In this document: piece by piece, positions 57,514 through 64,000 of the stretch
Position numbering within the stretch: position 1 is the first letter of the stretch
Layout: the number at the start of each line of letters is the position of its first letter
NCBI GenBank assembly: GCA_002315015.1
Contig: DCEX01000003.1
Location: 1 to 64,000, forward strand
Length of the DNA stretch: 64,000 nt
Direction: 5' to 3'
Origin: Faecalibacterium sp. UBA1819
Lineage (GTDB): Bacteria > Bacillota > Clostridia > Oscillospirales > Ruminococcaceae
Position numbers and translations under genes: made by a program
Notes under the pieces: model-generated
Databases searched by the model: none
Seen by the model: only the letters and a program-made list of their open reading frames with translations
What the model was told of the DNA's origin: nothing

Positions 57514-58639
57514 AGAGCTGTGTATTCTGATTACCGGTGCAGGCGGCTTTATTGGCAAAAACCTGACCGCCGCTTTGCAGACCAAGGGCTATCAGAACCT
57601 TCTGTGCTTTGATGTTGACACTCCGCAGGAGCTGCTGGCAGAGTATGCCGCGAAAGCACAATTCGTATTTCACCTGGCCGGTATCAACCGCCCGAAAGAC
57701 CCCAGCGAATTTTATGCCGGCAACCGCGGCTTCACCGAGGAGCTGCTGCACCTTTTGGCCAAGGCCGAAAACCGTGCGCCCGTTCTTGTTACCAGCTCCA
57801 TTCAGGCAGCGCTGGATAACGACTATGGCATTTCCAAGCGCGAGGCGGAAGCGCTGGTGTTTGAACATGAGCGCGCTACCGGCGCACCGGCACTGGTGTA
57901 TCGTCTGCCCGGTGTATTCGGTAAATGGTGCCGCCCGTCGTACAACAGCGTCGTGGCCACCTTCTGCCACAATATCGCACACGGCTTGCCCATTGAAGTG
58001 CGCGACCCCGCCTATGCGCTGGATCTTGTCTACATTGACGACGTTGTGGAAAGCTTTATTGCCGCCATGGAAGGCCGCGCGGTGCGCGATTGCGCTATTC
58101 CCGGCTTTTGCCATCTGGCGTGCGACGTTCACAATGTAACGCTGGGCTTTTTGGCCGACACCATTCGCAGCTTTGCCGCTTCGCGCCAAACGCTGGATGT
58201 GCCCGACCAAAGCAGCGCCGTCGTAAAAAAGCTGTATGCAACCTATTTATCTTACTTGCCCACAGACGGTTTTTCCTATCCTTTGGAAATGCACTGCGAT
58301 GAACGCGGCAGCTTTACCGAGTTTCTGCGCACCCAGCAGCACGGACAAGTCAGCGTGAATATCGCAAAGCCCGGTATTGTGAAGGGCAACCACTGGCATC
58401 ACACCAAAAACGAAAAATTTCTTGTCGTGCAGGGCGAGGCCGTCATTCGCTTCCGCCGTTTGAACACGGAGGAAGTCATTGAGTATCACGTCAGCGGCGA
58501 CAAGCTGGAAGTGGTGGATATTCCCACCGGCTACACACACAACATTGAAAATGTCGGCACCGGCGACCTTGTTACGGTGATGTGGGCCAACGAACCGTTT
58601 GACCCGGAACACCCCGACACCTTCTTTGAAAAAGTATAA
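57503..58639 (+). CDS. UDP-2-acetamido-sugar reductase with C-terminal cupin, FnlB/CapF type
   Basis: A 378-residue two-domain enzyme. The N-terminal SDR domain has TGAGGFIGKNLTAAL and FHLAGINRPK, with YGISKREAE as the YxxxK. The C-terminal cupin (about 255-378; FTEFLRTQQHGQVSVN, VKGNHWHHTKNEKFLVVQGEA) is the epimerase part of CapF. It converts the FnlA product in C3-epimerisation and C4-reduction. It overlaps fnlA by 11 bases. Confidence 0.93.
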   Translation: MENKELCILITGAGGFIGKNLTAALQTKGYQNLLCFDVDTPQELLAEYAAKAQFVFHLAGINRPKDPSEFYAGNRGFTEELLHLLAKAENRAPVLVTSSIQAALDNDYGISKREAEALVFEHERATGAPALVYRLPGVFGKWCRPSYNSVVATFCHNIAHGLPIEVRDPAYALDLVYIDDVVESFIAAMEGRAVRDCAIPGFCHLACDVHNVTLGFLADTIRSFAASRQTLDVPDQSSAVVKKLYATYLSYLPTDGFSYPLEMHCDERGSFTEFLRTQQHGQVSVNIAKPGIVKGNHWHHTKNEKFLVVQGEAVIRFRRLNTEEVIEYHVSGDKLEVVDIPTGYTHNIENVGTGDLVTVMWANEPFDPEHPDTFFEKV

Positions 58640-58668
58640 CAAAACGTACAATAAGGAGCTATGCTGCT

Positions 58669-59808
58669 ATGCAGAAATTAAAGCTGATGACCATTGTCGG
58701 CACTCGTCCTGAGATTATCCGTCTGTCGCAGGTAATCAAAAAATGCGACCGTTACTTCGACCAGATTCTTGTGCATACGGGTCAAAACTATGACTATACC
58801 CTGAACCAGATTTTCTTTGAGGATTTGGGGCTTCGCGCACCGAACTTTTATTTGGAGGCCGTCGGCGAACACTTGGGGGAAACGATTGGCAATATTATCG
58901 CTAAAAGTTATGCCTTGATGTGCGAGCAAAAGCCGGATGCCCTGCTGATTTTGGGCGATACCAACAGCTGCCTTTCCGCCATTGCCGCAAAGCGTCTGCA
59001 TATTCCTATTTTCCACATGGAAGCGGGCAACCGCTGCTTCGACGAATGTCTGCCCGAGGAAACCAACCGCCGCATCGTCGACCACATTGCCGACGTGAAC
59101 TTGTGCTATTCCGAACATGCCCGCCGCTATCTGAATGCCGAAGGCACGGCGCGTGAGCGCACTTATGTCACCGGCAGCCCCATGGCGGAGGTTCTGCGCG
59201 CAAATTTGCAGCAAATTCGCGCCAGTGATATTCTTTCGCGCCTGTCGCTGAAAAAGGGCGGCTATATGCTGCTTTCAGCGCACCGCGAAGAAAATATTGA
59301 CACGGAAGAAAATTTCATCAACCTCTTTACTTCCATTAACCATCTGGCACAGCGCTATGACATGCCGATTCTGTACTCTTGTCACCCGCGCAGCCGCAAG
59401 TTCTTGGAGCAGCGCGGCTTTGTGTTGGACGAGCGCGTGCGTCTGCATGACCCGCTGGGCTTCCACGATTACAACAACCTGCAAATGAATGCCTTTTGTG
59501 TCGTGAGCGATTCCGGCACACTGCCCGAGGAGTCGAGCTTTTTCACCAGCATCGGCTGCCCCTTCCCTGCCGTTTGCATCCGCACCTCTACCGAGCGCCC
59601 GGAAGCGCTGGATAAGGGCTGCTTTGTGTTGGCGGGTATCCGCGAGGGCGGCGTGGAACAGGCCGTGGCAACTGCTGTCAGCATGAATGAAAACGGTGAC
59701 TACGGCATCCCCGTGCCTGATTACGGCGAGGATGTTTCCACCAAGGTGGTCAAGATGATTCAAAGCTATGTCGGCGTGGTCAACCAAATGGTTTGGCGCA
59801 AACATTAA
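58669..59808 (+). CDS. UDP-sugar 2-epimerase, FnlC/CapG type
   Basis: A 379-residue WecB-family non-hydrolysing 2-epimerase. It begins VGTRPEIIRLSQVIKK, has HTGQNYDYTLNQIFFEDL, HMEAGNRCFDECLPEETNRRIVDHIAD, and VSDSGTLPEESSFF. As the third enzyme in this cluster it should give UDP-N-acetyl-L-fucosamine. WecB-type UDP-ManNAc production is the alternative, less likely with FnlA/FnlB beside it. Confidence 0.93.
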   Translation: MQKLKLMTIVGTRPEIIRLSQVIKKCDRYFDQILVHTGQNYDYTLNQIFFEDLGLRAPNFYLEAVGEHLGETIGNIIAKSYALMCEQKPDALLILGDTNSCLSAIAAKRLHIPIFHMEAGNRCFDECLPEETNRRIVDHIADVNLCYSEHARRYLNAEGTARERTYVTGSPMAEVLRANLQQIRASDILSRLSLKKGGYMLLSAHREENIDTEENFINLFTSINHLAQRYDMPILYSCHPRSRKFLEQRGFVLDERVRLHDPLGFHDYNNLQMNAFCVVSDSGTLPEESSFFTSIGCPFPAVCIRTSTERPEALDKGCFVLAGIREGGVEQAVATAVSMNENGDYGIPVPDYGEDVSTKVVKMIQSYVGVVNQMVWRKH

Positions 59809-59814
59809 AAACAG

Positions 59815-61029
59815 ATGGAACAGAAAAAAAGAATTCTTGTGGTCAGCCAGCACTATTACCCTGAAAATTTCCGTGTAACCGACTTATGCGAAGCCTTTGT
59901 CGAGGATGGGTTTGAGGTGGACGTGCTGTGCGGTCTGCCCAACTACCCGCACGGAGAATGGTTTGAGGGCTATTCTCTGCGCGGGCCAATGCGCGAAACA
60001 CGCCGCGGCGTAGAAATTTTCCGAACCAAAGAAATTCGGCGCAAAAACAACACGTCTTTGCGTATCTTTCTCAACTACATTTCCTATCCGCTCACCGCGG
60101 TTTTTCGGCTGTTTTCTCTGCGCAAGCGTCACTATGACGCGGTGTTCTGCTATGAAACCAGCCCGGTTTTAATGCTCTTTCCCGCCATTGTCTGCGCAGG
60201 GCTTCGGCGCATTCCGCTGACGTGCTATGTTTTAGATTTGTGGCCGGAAAACCTTTATTCCGTGCTGCCCATTCAAAACCGCTTTTTGCGCGCGGTTGCC
60301 AAAGGCGTTTCTCACTGGCATTACCGTCGGTGCAGCCAGCTGGTTGCCATGTCGGATGCTTTAGGCGAAAAGCTCAAAACGATTTCACCGCGCAGCAAGG
60401 TGCATGTAATTCCGCAGTATTGCGAAGATTTTTATGCCAAAGAGATTCGAGACGATGCGCTTCGCGCGCGCTTTTCGGACAAGTTCTGCGTGCTGTTTGC
60501 GGGCAACATCAGCCCCGCGCAGAATTTAGACCTTTTGGTACAGTGTGCCGTGCGTCTTCGTGACGCGGGGCGCAGTGAGATTCATTTTATCATTGTGGGC
60601 AACGGCATGAGCCGCGAAGCGCTGGAACAGCGTGTGGCGGAACATGGGGTGCAGGCGTTGTTTTCCTTTGAAGGGCAAAAGCCTGCCGAAGAAATCCCCC
60701 GCTACACCGGCTGCGCGGATGCACTCTTTGCCGCGCTGAGTGCCAGCGATGATTTGGGGCTGACGGTTCCCGCAAAAATTACCAGCTACTTGGCGGCGGG
60801 CAAGCCCTGCCTTGTCAGTATGGACGGTGAGCCGGCGCGCGTTATTCGTGAAGCCGGGTGCGGCCTGGTTTCGCCTGCCGGAGATATTGACGCGCTGTAT
60901 CACAATTTGCTGGAGCTTGCCGAGTGTTCCGCCAAAGCTCGCCAGGAAATGGGCGGGCGTGCGCGCAGCTATTATCAGGCGCATTTCAGCCGCAGTATGC
61001 TTTTAAAACAAATGGAAGCACTTTTTTAA
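59815..61029 (+). CDS. GT4 glycosyltransferase, WbuB-like (probable FucNAc transferase)
   Basis: A 404-residue GT-B glycosyltransferase. Family features: ILVVSQHYYPENFRVTDLCEAFVEDGFEVDVLCGLPNYPHGEWFEGY, CYVLDLWPENL, LFAGNISPAQNLD, and a C-terminal Rossmann domain with VPAKITSYLAAGKPCLVSMDGE. WbuB of E. coli and similar proteins transfer L-FucNAc; its place directly after fnlC supports this. It starts 6 bases after the fnlC stop. Confidence 0.85.
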   Translation: MEQKKRILVVSQHYYPENFRVTDLCEAFVEDGFEVDVLCGLPNYPHGEWFEGYSLRGPMRETRRGVEIFRTKEIRRKNNTSLRIFLNYISYPLTAVFRLFSLRKRHYDAVFCYETSPVLMLFPAIVCAGLRRIPLTCYVLDLWPENLYSVLPIQNRFLRAVAKGVSHWHYRRCSQLVAMSDALGEKLKTISPRSKVHVIPQYCEDFYAKEIRDDALRARFSDKFCVLFAGNISPAQNLDLLVQCAVRLRDAGRSEIHFIIVGNGMSREALEQRVAEHGVQALFSFEGQKPAEEIPRYTGCADALFAALSASDDLGLTVPAKITSYLAAGKPCLVSMDGEPARVIREAGCGLVSPAGDIDALYHNLLELAECSAKARQEMGGRARSYYQAHFSRSMLLKQMEALF

Positions 61030-61066
61030 CAGCTGAAACCATTTTTCAGCCATGATTCTGCTTTAC

Positions 61067-61101
61067 CAGGCGCAGAAAGCGTTTATTCTGCGCCTGTTTT
61101 T
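61067..61101 (+). terminator. Terminator between the FucNAc unit and the next glycan genes
   Basis: An 11-bp stem (CAGGCGCAGAA with TTCTGCGCCTG) with 8-base loop, followed by TTTTTC. A smaller GCTGAAA/TTTCAGC hairpin precedes it. Partial read-through is likely, since the next gene shows no clear promoter. Confidence 0.85.
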
Positions 61102-61139
61102 CAATAAAAAGCCGGTTTGTCCTTGAAAGAGGTGGATTT

Positions 61140-61856
61140 GTGAAAGTTCTTGTGATTATTCCTTGCTATAATGAGGAAGAAAATATTGAGCGCGTCGTTT
61201 CCGACTTGCGCCGCGCTGCACCAGACGTTGATTATTTAATTGTCAACGACTGCTCTACCGACCGCTCTGCTGCAATTTGCCGCGAAAACGGTTTTTCTTA
61301 TTTGTCATTGCCGATCAATCTGGGCATTGGCGGCGGCGTGCAGAGCGGTTATTTGTACGCCAAAGAAAACGATTATGACATCACCGTTCAAATGGATGGC
61401 GACGGCCAGCACGACCCGTCTTATCTGCAAACCGTGATTGCGCCTGTCGCGCGCGGTGAGCTGGATATGTGCATCGGCAGCCGCTTTTTGAAGAAAGAAG
61501 GCTTTCAAACCAGCTTTATGCGGCGCATGGGCATTCGCATTCTCAGCACCTTGCTGCGGGTTTTGTGCGGCGTGCGCATTTTGGATGTCACCAGCGGCTT
61601 TCGGGCGTGTTCCAAAGAGCTGACCGCCTTTTACGCCGAAAATTATGCACAGGACTATCCCGAACCCGAAGCAATTATTACAGCGGTACTCGCCGGATAT
61701 CGCGTGGGAGAAGCCCCGGTACAAATGCGCGAACGCATGGGCGGCGCTTCGTCGATCAATGCGCTGAAATCCATTTATTATATGGTGAAAGTTACCATTT
61801 CTTTGGTGGTGTTTCGCATTATTACGCCGAAACGCAAAGGAGGAAAAGGCACATGA
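61140..61856 (+). CDS. GT2 glycosyltransferase (dolichyl/undecaprenyl-phosphate mannosyltransferase-like)
   Basis: A 238-residue GT-A enzyme resembling DPM1/GtrB-type synthases, without their membrane helices. Motifs: VIIPCYNEEENIERVV, VNDCSTDRS, LPINLGIGGGVQSGY, QMDGDGQHDP (DxD), SRFLKKEGF, VTSGFRACSKEL and EAIITAVLAGYRVGEAPVQMRER. The GTG start follows AAAGAGGTGG. It overlaps the DUF2304 gene, a frequent partner of this enzyme type. Confidence 0.88.
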   Translation: MKVLVIIPCYNEEENIERVVSDLRRAAPDVDYLIVNDCSTDRSAAICRENGFSYLSLPINLGIGGGVQSGYLYAKENDYDITVQMDGDGQHDPSYLQTVIAPVARGELDMCIGSRFLKKEGFQTSFMRRMGIRILSTLLRVLCGVRILDVTSGFRACSKELTAFYAENYAQDYPEPEAIITAVLAGYRVGEAPVQMRERMGGASSINALKSIYYMVKVTISLVVFRIITPKRKGGKGT

Positions 61857-62230
61857 TGAACGCACATATCGAACCTTTGCTGCGCATTCTTTTGCTGATT
61901 GGCGTTGCCGTGTACTTGTTTGTCATCCTTTGGCTGATGAAAAAGCAAAAGCTCCTCGTGCGCTACTCCATTATTTGGCTGTTTTCGGCAGCGGTGCTGG
62001 CGTTGTTCGCCGTGTTCCCTTACATTGTGCTTGTTCTGCGCGATCTCACCAAAATCGTTACGCCATCCAACTTAATCTTTATGATGGCAATTGCGTTTTT
62101 ACTGCTCATTTCGCTTTGCTTAACCAGCATTGTCTCCGGCCTTTCGGAAAAAATCAAAAAGCTGGCGCAGCAAAACGCTTTGCTGGAACGGCGTGTGCGT
62201 GAGCTGGAAGAAAAGCGCGAGGAACGATAA
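61853..62230 (+). CDS. DUF2304 membrane protein
   Basis: A 125-residue protein with three helices (about 8-28, 37-62, 75-97) and a charged C-terminal coiled coil (EKIKKLAQQNALLERRVRELEEKRE). The first part IEPLLRILLLIGVAVYLFVILWLMKKQKLLVRYSIIWL matches the DUF2304 pattern. These small proteins often sit beside GtrB-like GT2 enzymes, and may help in lipid-linked sugar transfer. It overlaps the GT2 gene by the shared ATGATGA. Confidence 0.82.
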   Translation: MMNAHIEPLLRILLLIGVAVYLFVILWLMKKQKLLVRYSIIWLFSAAVLALFAVFPYIVLVLRDLTKIVTPSNLIFMMAIAFLLLISLCLTSIVSGLSEKIKKLAQQNALLERRVRELEEKREER

Positions 62231-62319
62231 ATGCCCTTGGGCAAACACGCGCCCAAGCTGTGCGCGGCACACGTTGTGTCATGCCGCCCAACGCTAGACA
62301 GAAAGGCTGAATTGACGCT

Positions 62320-63804
62320 ATGACCAATATACTTTCTCTGGCATTTTTGCTGTTCCTTGCGGCGGCATGCCTGGTTTATTTTGTTTTACCACGCACGGTG
62401 CGCAGTGCGTGGCTGCTTTGCTGCAGCTATTTATTTTACTTGTACGACCCTCAAAACGCCGGGTTTGTCCCCCTTCTTGCTGGGGTTACGCTTGTCACCT
62501 ATGCCGCAGGGCTGGGCATTGCCGCTGCAAAACCCAAATGGGTCAAACGCCTTTTGCTGGGCGGCTGCGCTGCGGGTTGTTTAGGGTTATTTGTGTGGTT
62601 TAAGTATGCGCGCATTTTGCAGGACACCTTCGGCAGCTGGCTTTCTTTCAGCGGATCTTCCCTCAGCTTTGCCGTTCCCTTGGGCATCAGCTATTTTCTA
62701 TTTATGGCGACCAGTTACTTGATTGATATTTACCGCGGGAACATTAAGCCGGAGTACCGCCTGTTCGACTATGCCCTTTTTGTCAGCTTTTTCCCCTTGA
62801 TGACCGCCGGGCCGATTGAACGCGCGGGCAAGCTTCTGCCTCAGTTTAAAAAGCCGCTGCGCTTTGACTATCAGCGGTTTTGCGGGGGAATGTTCCGCAT
62901 TTTGTGGGGCTTTTTTAAAAAGCTCGTCATCGCCGATACCATCGGCGGCATTGTGGGGCAGGTATACGGCAATCTTTATTACGAAGCCTACACCGGGCCT
63001 ATTGTGCTGATTGCAAGCTTATTGTTTTCCTTGCAGCTGTATTATGACTTTTCGGCGTGCAGCGATATTGCCGTGGGGGCCGGGCAGCTGTTCGGCATTG
63101 AGCTGACGGAAAACTTTAAGCGTCCGTTTGCCGCATCCTCTTTTTCCGATTTGTGGCGGCGCTGGCACATCAGCTTGACCAGCTGGCTGCGCGATTACGT
63201 TTACATCTCGCTGGGCGGCAATCGCTGCGGCTCTGTGCGCACCGCGCTGAATCAAATGATCACCTTTGCCCTGAGCGGCCTTTGGCACGGCGGCACGCTT
63301 CCCTATCTGATTTGGGGCGTTTTAAACGGTGTTTATCTTTCGGTGGAAAAGCAAACTTCCAAGCTTCGCCGCCGTTTGGGCACACGCAATCCGCTGTACC
63401 GCTTTTCGGCGGTGCGCAAAACGGTGCGCTTTATCATTAACTATTTGCTGTTCAGCAGCTGCCTTGTCTTTTTTCTGGTGGGCCTTTACAACACGCAGCC
63501 CGGCGCAGTTCAAGACGCATTTTTTGTCTATCGCCATATTTTTACCGGTTGGGAAAGCCTTGCAGAAAACAGCAAAGCGTTTTTCTCCACCATGGAAAGC
63601 ATCGGCTTTACCGCCAACGCCACCTTTGCTTTATGCGCGGGCGTTTTGCTGGTGGAAGGGCTGGAGTGGTTTGAAATTCCGATGCATCGCCTGATTCGCA
63701 AAATTCCTATTTTTTTGCGCTGGCCGCTTTACTATGCGCTGTGCCTCGGCATTTTGTTTTTCGGTTCTTTTGGAAAATCCAGCTTTATTTACCAAAACTA
63801 TTGA
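62320..63804 (+). CDS. MBOAT-family O-acyltransferase (AlgI/DltB-like)
   Basis: A 494-residue multi-spanning enzyme of the AlgI/PatA group. Typical segments are VPLGISYFLFMATSYLIDIYRG, FFPLMTAGPIERAGKLLPQF, YYDFSACSDIAVGAGQLFGI, FKRPFAASSFSDLWRRWHISLTSWLRDYVYISLGGNR, and the active-site His in LSGLWHGG. It moves acetyl (or another acyl) groups across the membrane to decorate a polysaccharide. Its product here is unknown; the surrounding glycan genes suggest the envelope polysaccharide is acetylated. It precedes the probable SGNH/DHHW partner. Confidence 0.93.
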   Translation: MTNILSLAFLLFLAAACLVYFVLPRTVRSAWLLCCSYLFYLYDPQNAGFVPLLAGVTLVTYAAGLGIAAAKPKWVKRLLLGGCAAGCLGLFVWFKYARILQDTFGSWLSFSGSSLSFAVPLGISYFLFMATSYLIDIYRGNIKPEYRLFDYALFVSFFPLMTAGPIERAGKLLPQFKKPLRFDYQRFCGGMFRILWGFFKKLVIADTIGGIVGQVYGNLYYEAYTGPIVLIASLLFSLQLYYDFSACSDIAVGAGQLFGIELTENFKRPFAASSFSDLWRRWHISLTSWLRDYVYISLGGNRCGSVRTALNQMITFALSGLWHGGTLPYLIWGVLNGVYLSVEKQTSKLRRRLGTRNPLYRFSAVRKTVRFIINYLLFSSCLVFFLVGLYNTQPGAVQDAFFVYRHIFTGWESLAENSKAFFSTMESIGFTANATFALCAGVLLVEGLEWFEIPMHRLIRKIPIFLRWPLYYALCLGILFFGSFGKSSFIYQNY

Positions 63805-63816
63805 GAGGTGCGTGCG

Positions 63817-64000
63817 ATGTCTCGTCGAAAGATTCCGAAAAAGCTTCGTACCAAAATTCAGCCCGCTGCCAAAATTTCTTTGCGGCTTATTTGGGCGTTT
63901 CGGCTCGCCCTGGGAGCGTTGCTTTTTTCGCCCATTTTAATTTATATGATGTATATCAATTACAGCGTCGACCGTCAAGGCGTGTTCCAAGGCGACCAAG
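63817..64000 (+). CDS. N-terminus of a probable DHHW/SGNH-type partner of the MBOAT enzyme (runs off the window)
   Basis: 61 codons are seen. The basic start (SRRKIPKKLRTKIQ) is followed by one membrane helix (about 26-45, FRLALGALLFSPILIYMMYI) and NYSVDRQGVFQGDQ. A signal anchor followed by a NYxVDxxGxF stretch is usual in the AlgJ/AlgX/DHHW-like proteins encoded next to MBOAT genes. It starts 12 bases after the MBOAT stop, behind a GAGAGGTG site. Confidence 0.6.
   Translation, partial: MSRRKIPKKLRTKIQPAAKISLRLIWAFRLALGALLFSPILIYMMYINYSVDRQGVFQGDQ

Noticed and set aside
1..64000. CRISPR arrays, insertion sequences, prophage, toxin-antitoxin or defence genes
   Set aside because: I saw no regularly spaced repeats, transposase, integrase, phage structural, Cas or restriction-modification proteins.

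Overview
The window looks like chromosomal DNA from a spore-forming, anaerobic Firmicute of the class Clostridia, most likely a gut Ruminococcaceae/Oscillospiraceae relative. This is inferred from the paired GlgC/GlgD ADP-glucose pyrophosphorylase genes, a SpoIIQ-like M23 protein, an HPr with both His15 and Ser46, a rubrerythrin beside a Fur/PerR-type regulator, sigma-A style promoters (TTGaca-N17-TATAAT) and strong AGGAGG ribosome-binding sites. GTG and TTG starts are common. I see no prophage, insertion sequence, CRISPR array, rRNA or plasmid functions.

Layout. 1-3150 (+): polA 3' end, rimI, tsaD and a MATE exporter. 3219-7644 (-): rlmB followed by a very large protein that looks like a degenerate P-type ATPase behind a 650-residue disordered arm. 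7645-8164: a 520-bp AT-rich gap holding a cluster of DnaA-box-like sites and the fba promoter. 8165-10735 (+): fructose-bisphosphate aldolase and a two-gene ABC transporter. 10849-17157: an alpha-galactoside uptake operon (binding protein, two permeases, GH36 alpha-galactosidase) with a divergent AraC regulator. 17288-23595 (-): glycogen synthesis, glgB-glgC-glgD-glgA. 24067-30621 (-): rfbC, a Wzm/Wzt-type ABC exporter, two double-domain GT2 glycosyltransferases and a 5-formyl-THF cyclo-ligase. 30894-34452: the M23 protein, psuG and a TcaA/YvbJ-like protein. 34579-38418: deoC, a Nudix hydrolase, a DtxR-family regulator and DNA repair genes (nfo, AlkD-like, MGMT-like). 38495-45732: siroheme reductase, yggS, coaD, three tRNAs, recQ and a MarR/FUSC pair. 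45824-56240 (-): sirtuin, rubrerythrin/PerR, rsmD, uvrC, HPr, trmD/rimM, a pentapeptide-repeat protein, a 45-residue membrane peptide, pyrophosphatase, a PHP phosphatase and pepT. 56467-64000 (+): a UDP-N-acetyl-L-fucosamine pathway (fnlA/B/C types), glycosyltransferases, a DUF2304 protein, an MBOAT acyltransferase and the start of its likely partner.

Together the two carbohydrate loci suggest a cell that imports alpha-galactosides, stores carbon as glycogen and builds at least one complex envelope polysaccharide containing deoxy or amino sugars. The strongest candidate for new biology is the pseudo-P-type ATPase at 3219-6845: it keeps the P-type transmembrane and N-domain layout, but the phosphorylated aspartate loop is destroyed. 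Other points of interest are the DnaA-box cluster far from any visible dnaA, the histone-H1-like tail on the glycogen branching enzyme, and two small membrane proteins with good translation signals.
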